From Gnetum montanum (Eukaryota > Streptophyta > Gnetopsida > Gnetales > Gnetaceae): a stretch of DNA of 64,000 bases. The stretch spans positions 120,469-184,468 of the forward strand of contig MNCI01004329.1 in NCBI GenBank assembly GCA_015680685.1, written 5' to 3'. A model generated the notes under the pieces. The model was given only the letters and a program-made list of their open reading frames with translations. It did no database searches and was not told where the DNA came from. The position numbers and the translations under genes were made by a program. Position 1 is the first letter of the stretch, and every line of letters starts with the position of its first letter. Below, piece by piece: positions 1 through 10,829 of the stretch.

Positions 1-1413
1 GAAATATCAAGCTCAGCATTGAAAAATTTTCGACTAAGAGTGCAAGTTTGAAATGGAGGATATAAAGTAGTAGATGATTAACTCTAAACTAATTATCATG
101 CCTTTCTTTAAATATCATGATAGTTTCTCTATTTATAGCTATATATACTATTAAACATTTAGGCTTAAGCATTATGAAAGACATATGAAATAAAGAAGAG
201 TTATTTATTTTATATATTAGATTATGTTTCATGCCATCTTGAATATATATGATGTTAGAATCAACACCATGGTGTCTATCCCACTATAGCGTGGTCAAAT
301 TTCAATGTTGTTATATTAGTCTATATTAACATAAATTGTTCATCATTTTCTTGTATCTTACAATTGATTCACCCACAAAAATTAACATGGTATTAGAGTA
401 GCTTTATATTCATTCAAATTATTAACATCATAAGTCTCACATAGTGCTGAGGTTGGTAACAATAATAAATTGAATAACAAGTATAAATGTTGAAACTCTA
501 ATATTTCATTTTGTCATTTTCAAATCTAAGAGTAGACAATGTAAAGTTACCAAACATTTGCAAATCTAGCAAATTTGGTTGCTACACATTCCAACTTCAT
601 TAAGTTCATTCAAATTTCTCGAGGTAAATCTGCAAAGCCCATTACATTCAAAATTTTAAACATTTCATATGGGATAATATATAACTTTTGGTTTTAGTCA
701 TATTACATAATTCCATCAATATTTCTAATTTAATTATGGTTCTTTAAAATTTAAATTTTTTTATTTTTTATCACATATGGCTTTTATGTTAAATCTAATT
801 TTGCATCATATTTGTTCCTTAATAGTTTAGGGGTAAATATTTAGAAACCCTAAGTTCTATAATTTTTGTGGTAACTATTTGTAAAAATGGTCCATGTTGG
901 TAGAGGAAGAGGATAATCATGAAGTTCATCCAAAAGAAATCACAACAATAGGATGCCCACTCTAAAATTTTTTTGAGCACAAAATCTTAAGGTCACCATT
1001 ATTGTCATCACTGCCACCACTAGCACCATAATCCAAGCTTCACAATGGTTCCTTCCATGATAAGGATTTATTGTCTACCTTAAGGAAGATCTTGAAAAGA
1101 GTAAAGATTTAATTAGCTATGTCAACTCATTATGAAGTGATGGCAAATAACTCATGGAGCTTCAACCTATTGCTAACAAAGAAAGATTATGTTAGGTATT
1201 TTGCTTCAAATATCAATGTTCAATATCACTATTTTGATTTGAATCTGGCCATGGAGCTGGTGGATAAAGGATTTTCCATTAAGTTGAATAGAACTAGGTT
1301 GACTTATTTCATGAAGTTAAGGAAGAGTTTGTAAGTAATGGATGATATTGTACCTATGATATCACATCCATGATATCGTAACTATGATTTCATATGTTTA
1401 CCTACAATGTCAT
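1..1413. other. AT-rich unassigned sequence
   Basis: No recognisable gene or repeat family. A 71-codon open frame at 1119-1334 (plus) shows no motif I recognise. It may be residue of the internal part of an element belonging to the old LTR that begins at 1414, but no polypurine tract precedes that LTR, so this is not supported. Confidence 0.4.
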
Positions 1414-1737
1414 TGATGTAATATATTCAGGCTTAGTCATGCCTATTAATATTAGTCATCTATCATATCAAAGGAACCTTTGATCCATTCATATTGAAAC
1501 TCTTATAGTTTATCTTCTAAAATTCCTAGTTAGCTATAAATGTTCACATTGTAATCATAAGTAGTAGGATAACATCTTTATTCAAGTGAAGTATGCCAAG
1601 ACATGATTCATGAATAAAAATAAAGATCAAGATTTTTTACAATCATTACAATACATCACTTAGAATATATTTACTTTTTATTACAATTTATTTTCCAATG
1701 TCTTTCACATTTCTAATGTAATTTATATTTTCATTGT
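1414..1737 (+). repeat. Old Athila-like LTR, left part (split by E1)
   Basis: Starts TGATGTAATATATTCAGGC, which aligns with the E3 LTR start (TGATGAGTCATAAATTT, then CAGGC). It carries a CTATAAATG TATA-like box at 1534-1542, about 120 bp from the start as in E1 and E3, and a degraded R region. The alignment resumes after E1 at 10359. Its own target duplication is not visible (GTCAT left, AGAGT right), so it may be a solo LTR or one end of a lost element. Confidence 0.7.
1733..1737 (+). repeat. Target site duplication of E1, left copy
   Basis: ATTGT directly before the E1 5' LTR; the identical 5-mer follows the E1 3' LTR at 10354-10358. Five bp is the normal duplication length for Ty3/Gypsy insertion. 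Confidence 0.85.
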
Positions 1738-1964
1738 GGATGAATCATGTTTTCGCATGCTTCAATATTGGATATCCTATATCGGAGCCTCGACATCAGA
1801 TACCTAATGTCAGAGCCTAAGATGCAATGTTGAATATCCGATATCATGGAGTATATGCTAGCCTATAAATATAGCACTCGAGCTCATAATTTGGATATTA
1901 GTTTTTTTCGTAGTTAGTGAAGCTCTTGTAGTTTGTTTTCTCTAGAATTAGAATATTTTTTAGT
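1738..1964 (+). repeat. E1 5' LTR, truncated (U3 and start of R only)
   Basis: Aligns with the first ~225 bp of the E1 3' LTR at 9543; the first base is G instead of T (GGATGAATCATG versus TGATGAATCATG). After the CTCTTG(C/T)AGTTTGTTTTCT block it jumps at about 1962 directly into gag, so U5, primer binding site and leader are gone. TATA box at 1863-1871. Confidence 0.85.
1863..1871 (+). promoter_or_regulatory. TATA box of E1 5' LTR
   Basis: CTATAAATA in the context GCCTATAAATATAGCACT. The same box stands at the same relative position in the E1 3' LTR (9626-9634) and both E3 LTRs. It would be the RNA polymerase II core promoter of the genomic transcript. Confidence 0.75.
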
Positions 1965-4430
1965 CGGTGCCTCAACAATATCAAGTGGTATATGATCATC
2001 TTGATGAGTATGTACCCAATTTTACCTTTATCCTACATCAAGATGAACAATTTTGGTGGTGTGACATGGAGGGTAACATTGTGTTGCTTCCCGACCGGTC
2101 CATTCCTACAATGCTCAAAAAGAATGCTCATACAATGGGGTCTCTAGGAACATCATGCTAAGTATGTTGTGTAAGATACTGATGCTAGGGATTATCATCC
2201 CACTAAGGCACAATGTCTATGGAATTAATAGCTAGAACAACATCATAAATTTGTGAAGAGAAAAGGATTTAATGATTCTCCATTCCTACTATACCAAAAG
2301 GATGATGGGGAACCCTTCTCTAGGGGTTTCCCATTCAGTGAAATTCCTCTCTTTGACTTCAGTGAAGGAGGTCAAATTTAGAACCTACAATCCACAATTC
2401 ATAATCCTAATTCTAGTAAGAATGGATCCAATAACAAAGAAGGATCTAATGAGGCAAGCCAAAGCAGGAATGTGAACAAGAAACAAGATCATGATCATAG
2501 CCACGATGGCCGAAGAGGTAGTAGTAGGCACCATGATGGTGCTAGTCTTCCTTCCTCTTCATCTTCATTATCATCTTCTTCTTCTTTTGGCTCTGACCAT
2601 GACTACAGTAGACAAGACCATGATGGAGGTGACCGAAATGACTAACAAGACCAAAATGATTAAAGAAACCATTAGGCAAGGCAAGATCAAGGGTGTAGAC
2701 ATTCAAGAGATCCACATCACCATGAATGAAGGGGTAGTAGAGGGCATCGTAGGCACCATGATCATGGCCTTAATGAGCCTTTGCTTGCTACCTGAAGTAT
2801 GCTCAATATTGTAGAGGTAGTATGAATTCCAACAAGGCATGTGAAGGATAGTCAAATTAAAAGGCTAGACATGAACAATATTCCTCAATTTGAAGGGGGA
2901 TATAACTCTAATCCATAGAACCATCTCCAAGCTTTTCAAGATGCATGTGCCTTGCAAAACATAAAGAATGAGTGGAAAAATCTTAAGTTGTTCCCAAGGA
3001 CACTCATCAAAGAAGCAAAGAACTAGTACAGGTCCTTAAAGCTAGAATCTATCAAATGATGGAGTACCATGCTTGAATTTTTTGATAATAAATATCAAAC
3101 ATACTCCAGAGTGTCCAACTTGAGAAGGCAAATCAAAGGATGAAAATAAGGAACACATGAACCCTTAGATGCTACCATCAGCCAATACTATTTTTTAATG
3201 CACAAATGCCTTGGCCATGGTTATTCTCAACCGAATCAACTTCGCCACATTGTAGACATGCTTCAATTAGAAACAAGGAGAACCCTTGGTGTCTATGCTC
3301 AAGGGAAACTATCAAAATTAAATGCCCATAAGATACAAAGACTAATCAAGCAAGTAACTAAAGAGGAGGGTGAATTAAGAAAAAGAGAGAGTGCAAAAGA
3401 ATATAATTATGATCCTTCCATTCAAAAGAGGGAGGTTTGATTCTATAATAGTGAGGAAGAATCCGTACTTGATGAGGTGGTAAATAGGAAAACCTGGCCA
3501 CTCTAAAAATTTCAATCTAAAATTATGACCAAGGTTGATCAATTATGGGACTCCATGGATAGCAAATTTCAAGCTGTCCTAAAAATTGTTGAAGAGTCCA
3601 AAGAATAAGGTAGTGATTGTGAGCATAGGAGATGCAAGGAAGTTGAACATGCCTATCAAAAAGGTAAGGGCAAGATTACTACAATAGAAGAAGTTGTGGA
3701 AAGAAAATCAAATGATGATGGTAGGTGTGACATCTACTAGTATGAACATCCTAAGGGAAGTTTCCTCATAGTGTCACATTTATAGGAGTGTGGGATGTTT
3801 GCTTTGAATCTATGACTAACACAAAGGTACACATCCAAAACATTACCTTATCCTCAAGGTAATTTTAGGCAATTCCACTAGCAACAACAATATTATCCAA
3901 GTGGAACTCAACCATAACCATATGAGCAATATCAATATTGGCAATAACCACAATCATGGGCACTAGCACCACCAAGGTAGCAATACCTTTACAAACAACC
4001 TGATCCATATGGGTACTACATTCAATAATCTCTATCTCCATGTGACTCCTCCAGTCACGTTTCTACTTTCCAATCTCACTACCACCTTTCTGATTATTAT
4101 CAAACTCATTCTTCATATGAAAGAAGGGATTTCACATTTTATCCTTATCCCCCTCTTATCCCTACACATGTTCCTCCTCTAGCTGCATAACTACCACCTA
4201 CTCCACCTATGCAAGATGAACTACCAGCTCAACTACAATAACATAATGCTACTAGGGCCATTAATCTATAATTGGTTCATCAATCAAGTGGGTCGAATAC
4301 TTGATCAAAGAAAAGACCTTTCTTTCGATTCCATAGTCCACCTAAGCTCTCAAATACACCTACAGTTGATAACCCTTTCTTTTCATCTTCTTCTGTATTA
4401 AATTCTTTCGAGTCCCCTTCAAACCAAACA
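1965..4430 (+). pseudogene. gag: E1 gag (decayed)
   Basis: Structural polyprotein of an Athila-like element; in a live copy it forms the cytoplasmic particle. Visible in order: N-terminal block (1967-2161, with NFTFILHQDEQ); a second N-terminal block near 2170-2370; a Ser/His/Asp-rich low-complexity linker (about 2400-2780); the Retrotrans_gag region (about 2870-3440, with MNNIPQFEGGY, EWKNLKLFPRTLIKEAK and RQLRHI-like motifs); an acidic/basic C-terminal part; and a Tyr/Pro/Gln-rich linker (about 3840-4420). Blocks aligned with E2 and E3 show stops at former Trp, Arg and Gln codons and several frameshifts. The original start is lost with the leader deletion at about 1964. Clearly homologous to E2 and E3 gag. 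Confidence 0.8.
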
Positions 4431-4946
4431 CCACCTAAGATCCATATGGTGATGCTTACTCACACTATATCTGATTGGATCCATGCTGGAAACCTTCCCA
4501 GGAAATTAGTTGATCTTGGAAGTCCTCTCATTTATTTGTAGATTGCTAAGAATAAACCATGCAAAGCTCTTCTCAACTTATGTTTTGGTATCAATTTAAT
4601 TTCTCATGAGATGTACACTACATGGAACATACCTCCTCTCATGAAAAGCAATATTAGATTAGAACTAGCAGACCAATCCATCACTATTCCATTGGAATTG
4701 GTGGAAAATATTATGACCACTATATGTGGATGGTATTATCCTATTGAGTTCCTAGTGATTAAGGTGGAGAACTACAAAGGGGATTTTCCAATCATCATGG
4801 GAAGGGCATGGCTTAGCACCATTGATGTAAGAATGGGCATAAGAGATCTTTCCCTGGAAATATCCAAAGAAAATGCATTTGAAAAGATAAAGAAGAAGCA
4901 AGTTCCATGCATCACATATAGCAATAAAGGGTGCAATTGTGTGTAG
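4431..4946 (+). pseudogene. E1 protease region (decayed)
   Basis: Retropepsin-type aspartic protease region of the pol polyprotein, aligned with E2 33370-33870. The catalytic segment reads LLNLCFGINLIS where Athila-type proteases have an LxDLGAS-like motif, so the active Asp-x-Gly is lost. The C-terminal half (4611-4946) is still open and contains ELADQSITIPLELVE, WYYPIEFLVIKV and an IIMGRAWL block, typical of the flap and C-terminal sheet of this family. It is followed by the PCITYSNKGCNC segment also seen in E2 and E3. Confidence 0.7.
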
Positions 4947-5479
4947 AAACTTTAGGCTATGAAATAAACATCTATCTCTACATGAAATTAGTGTGCACTA
5001 GAAGCAGAAATTCAAAGGCATCTATACACAATAACCAAAAAATAGGAGGGCACCTAGTGGTTGATTGTTGATTCTGAGACCAGCACACCTTGCATGAAAC
5101 CAACTGAGAGCCTAACATGTGCATATGTCACAAGCATGGATAAACTATAGCAAGTTCATCATTAACTCTCTGATGATGCAAATGATGATACTTATTGGGG
5201 AGAGTTGGAGATTCCTAAAAATTTCAAGTAAGAGCCCCTTGAACTAAAAATGCTACTAGTCAAAATGAAATATGTGTTTTTAAAAATGGGAAGCTAGTCA
5301 TAATCAATGCAAATCTTACTCTAGTGTAGAAAAATATGCCATTGAATGTGATTGAAAAATGGTCAACAACTTTTGCTTGGTCATATCTTGAACTCACAAG
5401 GATTGATCCTAGGATATGCCAGTATCGTATCTACACTGATCCATCCATGAAGCCAAAGAGATAGCCACAAACATGCTTG

Positions 5480-5840
5480 AACCTTAAATTGAAGTAGACT
5501 GTCAAAGAGGAAATTGAACAACTCCTCAAGGCAGGGTTCATTTATCCCATTGCAAATAGTGAGTGGATTAGCCCACTCATGATTATGCCAAAGAAAGGAG
5601 GCAAGTGGTGGGTCTACATCAATTTTTGGCTACTGAATATGGTAACATTCAAGGATCATTGTCTATTGTCATTTGTTGATCAGGTGTTAGACACAGTATT
5701 TGGGCATTTCTACTATAGTTTTCTAGATGGTTATAGTGGTTATAACCAAATTCAAATTGCACTAGAGAACCAAGCAAGGACAACATTCACAAGTCCTTGG
5801 GGGACTTTTTCATATTGCAAGATGCCATTTGGTCTATGAA
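5480..5840 (+). pseudogene. E1 reverse transcriptase, N-terminal fragment
   Basis: Fingers and start of the palm of a Ty3/Gypsy RT: KEEIEQLLKAGFIYPI, SEWISPLMIMPKKGGKWW, then FLDGYSGYNQIQIALENQ and TFTSPWGTFSYCKMPFGL. These are RT blocks up to just before NAPATFQ. The frame ends at 5839. The next recognisable sequence (about 5885) is the end of the RNase H region, so the YxDD active site, connection and nearly all of RNase H are deleted. About 60 bp at the junction contain two similar GATCAAA segments, possibly the deletion microhomology. Confidence 0.85.
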
Positions 5841-5884
5841 TTTCATTTGATCAAAACTAGGCATTGGAATGTAGGAATTTCATA

Positions 5885-7383
5885 GATCAAATGGCACTAA
5901 GAATGCAATTGTTGATCACTTGTCTCAGTTATGATGGGACAACAAAAAGGAAGAAAACCCACTATCTAATATGTTTCTTGATGAACTTCTCTTTGCTAGG
6001 GCTATAACTGAATAATTTCCTAATGAGCTTAAATGGTATGATGGAATTCTCACCTATCTTCCCACCCAAGAGATATCATAAGGGTTGGACCACCAGAAGA
6101 AAAAATAGTTTCTTCACTAGGTAAAACACTTCATGGAGATCAATGAACACCTCTACAATGTGTGCATTGATGGTCTGGTTTGTTGGTGTGTCCCTAATGT
6201 TGATCAACTGTGCATTCTCCAAGATGTTCATGAAGGTCCTTATGGAGGACACTATGTTGGGAGATGCACGTCCATTAAAATCCTGATGGCAAGGTACTAT
6301 TGGCAAACAATCTTCAAGGATGCTCACCATTACATCTGCTCTTGTGAATGATGCCAACAAGATGGTGGAATGATTACTTGAATGGAGGAACCTCAACAAT
6401 GGATTCAACCATTTGAACCCTTCAACATTTGGGACATTGATTTCATGGGTTCCATCATGCCCATGTCAAATGAAAAGGTGTACATCATAGTTCCTATTGA
6501 CTACTATACGAAATGGGCAAAAGTAGCAACCGTCATCAACTATACATCTTCTACTTTTGCTCAGTTTGTACAACAAAATGTTGTAAATAGGTTTGATGTG
6601 CCACATGCATTAATTTCTAATAATGGAACTCACTTTACAGGCACTACTTTTCAAAAGCTCATGCAATGCTTGGGGGTTGAACATAAACTCATAACACCCT
6701 ACCACCCCCAAGCCAATGGTAAAGATGAGGTTACCAAAAGAGAAATCATAAAGATTCTAACAAGAACTATTAGCAAATATAGAAAATATTGGAGCAAAAA
6801 ACTCAATGATGCCCTTTGGACCTACCACTCAACATGGAAACTTCTTATAGGCTACTCTCCTTATGAGCTTATGTACAAAAAATTACCAACACTTCCTATT
6901 CAATCTTAGCTTCATACACTTTCAACAACCTGTGACCTCAACCTTGACTTGATTCTAGCACAAAAAGAAAGACTAATGAATCTCAACTTGCTAGAAAAAA
7001 ATTAATTGGTGGCCTTATCATCTAATGAGTTGCACAAGGCCTACAACAAAAAGAGCCATGACCTTAAAATCATAAAAGTCAAATTTCAACTAAGGGATAA
7101 GGTTCTCTACTAGAATCCCACACATGTACCTCAAATAACTATGTTCCAAACATTTTGGGAAGGACCTTACATCATTTACGAAAATTTTTCTTTTGGGGCC
7201 ATGATGATCTACAAACATGAGAGCCCAAACAAGAAACAGCTAGTCAACATCCAACAAGTTAAACCTTTCTATGAGCATAAGCCAGCAAATACAACAAATG
7301 CCTTATCGAATGGACAACCACACTCCATATTTCATATCTCCTCCTTTCAACATAGTTGTTGGGGAGATGACCACCCATGCTAA
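5885..7383 (+). pseudogene. E1 integrase
   Basis: Inserts the cDNA copy into the chromosome. N-terminal HHCC zinc finger at about 6215-6360 (HEGPYGGHYVG, DAHHYICSCE, CQQDGG). The catalytic core is in a 175-codon open frame (6382-6909): first Asp present in WDIDFMG; the second Asp position reads LISNNGTHF, so Asp is replaced by Asn; the Glu is kept in the NGKDEVTKRE segment. A C-terminal region follows (about 6950-7383) with WEGPYIIYE. Only a few stops (6358, 6379, 6907). The same Asp-to-Asn change is present in E2. The 5' 230 bp encode the RNase H end and the RNase H-integrase linker. Confidence 0.85.
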
Positions 7384-7998
7384 TCATATAAGCAACTCCT
7401 CAGTTTTTCATCTTTTTGTTTTATGACTTTTTGTTTTACATATTCTTTATTTTACATCTTCTTGTTTTTATGTTATTAATCTTTTTAAATTTTTTTTACA
7501 CCATTTTTAGTACTTATGTTATTTCTTGAATATTTTACACTTTCTTTTATATTTTATTTTATTTTATTTTGATGTGATTTTCTAACTTTTTGTTAATAAG
7601 TGCTAAGTATAGTGGTGATACGTTGCTTGATGGTGGTATGTATTATTTTGTTATTTGATTGTTGATGTCTAGATTTTGGCTTTGAATTTCATTATGAATG
7701 ATTAGGACATGGTTTCTTTTTCATATAATAGGTAGTGAGTCCACAACATCCACCCATCCACAAACTCTATGGTTTTCCTTGTTCTAGAAATGTGCAGTCC
7801 CTTTTCCATTTATAAAATGTTAACAAATTTGTGACTTTAATAGTTTCTAGAATTGGAAAGGATTCAAAAGTTTGAATAGGCTATGACTTTAAGGGGATTC
7901 AATATTTTTTGTGCCTTTCTATTTGCCTGGGTGCATGTGTGTTTTCATGGATTTCTTACCATTCCATGTCGACTAATAAAAGCAAGTTGAATAAGTAT

Positions 7999-8226
7999 GT
8001 GCATGGTGTGGTTCTCATTGAAAAAAATGATGGGAATTCAAAGCACACCCATTAGAAAAAATAAATGCATATGTATTTGCATGGTATGGTTTCCATTTCA
8101 AAAAAAAACCAATGGGAATTCAAAGCACACCCCTTAGACAAAATAAAAACACATATGTCTTTGCATGGTGTGGTTCCCATTTCAAAAAAATGATGGAAAT
8201 TCAAAGAACATCCCTTAGACAAAATA
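7999..8226 (+). repeat. Tandem stem-loop repeats in E1 spacer (3 units)
   Basis: Units start at about 8001, 8079 and 8163 (period 78-84 bp). Each contains GCATGGTRTGGTTYYCATT, an A-rich loop, then AATGGGAATTC-type sequence and AAAGCACACCCCTTAGA. The arms TTCCCATT and AATGGGAA can pair. Two units of the same repeat stand at the same place in E2 (37632-37792). Confidence 0.75.
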
Positions 8227-8231
8227 ATGAG

Positions 8232-8420
8232 CGACAAGCACTGGTTATGGAACTAGAAAGACATGTTAACCATGCCTAAAGGCCCCCTCTAACTAAGGCC
8301 CTTCCTCACTTCCTACTTCTCTTTTNCGACAAGCACTGGTTATGGAACTAGAAAGACATGTTACCCATGCCTAAAGGCCCCCTCTAACTAAGGCCCTTCC
8401 TCACTTCCTACTTCTCTTTT
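8232..8420 (+). repeat. 94-bp duplication around a single N
   Basis: 8232-8325 and 8327-8420 are identical except for one base (TTAACC versus TTACCC), separated by one N at 8326. This looks like two overlapping contig ends joined without merging rather than a biological duplication. Confidence 0.85.
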
Positions 8421-9542
8421 CTTCTTTAATATAGAATGGTGGTTATTCTATGGATGCACTCTTGTGTCTCAAGGGGATGGACTCATCTTAGAATGGTGAT
8501 GTGAAGTCACTGAACATGGTTGGTTTTGGTCTAGAATAATGATGGATCTTATCAAATCATTTAACTATGAAATTCACAAGGGACTTCATGTGACCTTAAT
8601 CAGGAACTCCATTCCACTTTCTTTCATCCATCTATGGTTTTCATGTCTCACCTCACTAGTGGTTTCATGTTCTTATTCGATGTCCTAGTTTGATGTGTCA
8701 AAATTCTCAGGTAGTTTTTTTTCAGGTTTTTAAACTTAACCTTCTGTAACCATTAATCATCCACGAAGCCCACAAACTCTTTGGTTTGAAGTTATGCAAG
8801 GGCATAAAAGGCTTGTGCCTACTTTGGGGAGGACCCACTTGCATATCTTTTGGTTGAGTTAGTTAAGTTCTTTACCCTTCAACACTCTTACAATCAAATC
8901 CTTTTGTTTATCTCATCAATGACATCCAATTGTGCACATCTTCACAACATTTTTTCAATTAACTTTCTTTTTAATTGTTGTGAATTCTTACACCCCCTTC
9001 AAATATTTCCTTGTGTAGAACATTTTTAAATATAATGGACCACTTATCTATCTTACCTTATTTATCAACCTGCCCACTAACACTCCTAAAGGAATCGATC
9101 TACCACAATCACAACCTAGTTGAGTGTAGCCACCAACAAGACAAGATATTTAATAGCTATGTGTTACACATTGCATACTACTTCATGATTCTATTGTTAT
9201 TATAGTGGGAAGCATGGACTAGAAGCCAAACTATCTTCACCAAGGATGATGTGGCAATACCACACAATGAGAATCATTCATGATCATTGGCTCCTCTCTC
9301 TCACTCTCTAGCCGCCAAAGGGGTGGATGTCATTTCTACCTAGGGTGTTCACTTCTCTTATCATGAACATCCAATTTTATAAAAGATTGTAAATTCGTAC
9401 ACTTGGGCACTCAGAGTCTACCTATTCCATCTGAGTTAGTTTGTATGTCAGCCAATAATCCCATACCTACCCAATATTTTGTAAGGAACTTGTTCCTCCT
9501 CTTCTTCACTTGAGGAAAAGTTTTCATTTCATCATGGGGGTA

Positions 9543-10353
9543 TGATGAATCATGTTTTTGCATGCTCTGATATCGAAGCCTAGGACGTGATTTTGGATAT
9601 CCGATATCATAGGATATACATCATCCTATAAATATAGTGCTTGGGCTCATGATTTGGATATCCATTTTTGTCATAGTTAGCAAAGCTCTTGCAGTTTGTT
9701 TTCTAAAAAGTTAGAATATTTTCTAAGTGCCTACAGCAGGAGTCTGAGTGTGTACAGATCTTTGTTGAAACACTAATGTACCTAAGTGCATCAATTTGAT
9801 GAGAATAAAAATGAATCCTTTTGATAATCCTTTCAACACTGAGAATAGATTAATGTTTCTTTTAATGCTTTCATGTACTTTACTTTAATGCATTTAAATT
9901 AAGCAATTAATTTCTAGTTGTTAATGAACACAAGCATGATCACTTCAAGCATACATATAGTGCTTGGTAACCTAGCAATGCTTAACGTTTCGTAGCCCAA
10001 CAACACTATATGTATTTAGGATGTGTCTAGGAAAGTGAGACAAGTACTTGTGTTAGGCTAGCTAGACAGTAAATAAATTAGATCTTAAATTACTCTACCT
10101 CTCATTCTTGTTGTAGGTGATTAAATTTATAAAACATAAAATGAAAAAAATCATGTACCTCAATTACACTTAAACCATACTCCTAAGCTTCACAAGTATA
10201 GTTGGGAAGACAACAAACATTCTCAATACCCATTTCACTTCCTAGAGGAACTAGTGCACTAGAGAACTATAGGTCCACAGAATTCGACCAGATCGCATGT
10301 GAACGCCTTAGTGTTTCATATGGTTGGGTGTAGGGGTACCTCACTCCTCATCA
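9543..10353 (+). repeat. E1 3' LTR
   Basis: 811 bp, from TGATGAATCATG to CTCCTCATCA, preceded by a purine-rich GGGGGTA and followed by the duplicated ATTGT. TATA box at 9626-9634. U3 holds repeated GATATC/TCCGATATC motifs. Its last ~27 bp match the ends of the E2, E3 and host LTRs (GGTGTAGGGGTACCTCACTC). Confidence 0.92.
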
Positions 10354-10358
10354 ATTGT
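10354..10358 (+). repeat. Target site duplication of E1, right copy
   Basis: ATTGT, identical to 1733-1737. Confidence 0.85.
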
Positions 10359-10829
10359 ACATTAGTATTTTAGTAGAATAAATACAACTAGTTTTGAACA
10401 TTAAGAACAACTATTTGGTAACCCAGTAGTAATAGTGCTTCGTTCACCTAGTAGCAAGTTGCTTAGTAATCCAAGTAACAATTGTATAAGCCCAAAATGT
10501 GGACAACAAGCTAAGACTAAATCCTTATCATCTTAGTCTAGATTATCTTTTTATTTTATTTTCTCTTATTCAATTAGATGTAATATTCAATTTATCATGT
10601 TTTACTTTTATGCCATCCAAGTCAAACAACATCTTAGCATCATATACCTTATTGCAAGTTAAACCATATATTTTGAGCACTACTAACTCTAATAAGAAGA
10701 AAATGCTCGATAACCTTAACATTAACTAGCTAGAGTACATATTATCCCTTCCATGGATTATGATTTGGTCATGTGTGTATGCTTGTATGAATTGTATGAT
10801 TAGGCATTAGAAACTCTTGCTACTTATTA
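10359..10829 (+). repeat. Old Athila-like LTR, right part (split by E1)
   Basis: Continuation of the LTR at 1414-1737. It aligns with the second half of the E3 LTR: TTGGTAACCCAGTAG, ACAACATCTTAGCATCATAT, CCATGGATTATGATTTGGTC, and the end GGCATTAGAAACTCTTGCTA followed by CTTATTA, corresponding to GGCATAGGGGTACCTTGCCA and CTCATCA. Without E1 the LTR is about 795 bp. More diverged than E1 itself, so older. Confidence 0.7.

Larger units (their letters stand above)
7384..9542 (+). other. E1 untranslated spacer and 3' end
   Basis: Homologous to the post-integrase spacers of E2 (36990-38621) and E3 (52640-54753). It starts with a T-rich stretch, then a tandem stem-loop array (7999-8226), then conserved lines such as CTAAAGGCCCCCTCTAACTA and GGGGAGGACCCACTTG. 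The extra ORF found in E2 and E3 is missing here (deleted between roughly 8950 and 9420). The 21-nt box GTCAGCCAATAATCCCATACC lies at 9447-9467 and a G-rich polypurine end (GGGGGTA) directly precedes the 3' LTR. Confidence 0.75.
1738..10353 (+). mobile_element. E1: Athila-like Ty3/Gypsy LTR retrotransposon, internally deleted
   Basis: Bounded by a perfect 5-bp duplication (ATTGT). Order: truncated 5' LTR, gag, protease remnant, N-terminal RT, integrase, untranslated spacer, 3' LTR. Three deletions relative to E2: about 0.9 kb covering the 3' part of the 5' LTR, the primer site and leader; the RT palm with the YxDD box plus almost all RNase H; and the extra ORF present in E2 and E3. It cannot be autonomous. 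It sits inside an older related LTR (1414-1737 and 10359-10829). Frames carry many stops but remain easy to align with E2. Confidence 0.9.

Noticed and set aside
6076-6408. 110-codon minus-strand frame opposite E1 integrase
   Set aside because: Antisense shadow; the plus strand carries zinc-finger and core motifs.
8052-8237. Minus-strand frame with internal protein repeats
   Set aside because: Produced by the tandem stem-loop DNA repeats in the E1 spacer; a similar shadow occurs in E2 (37544-37789).
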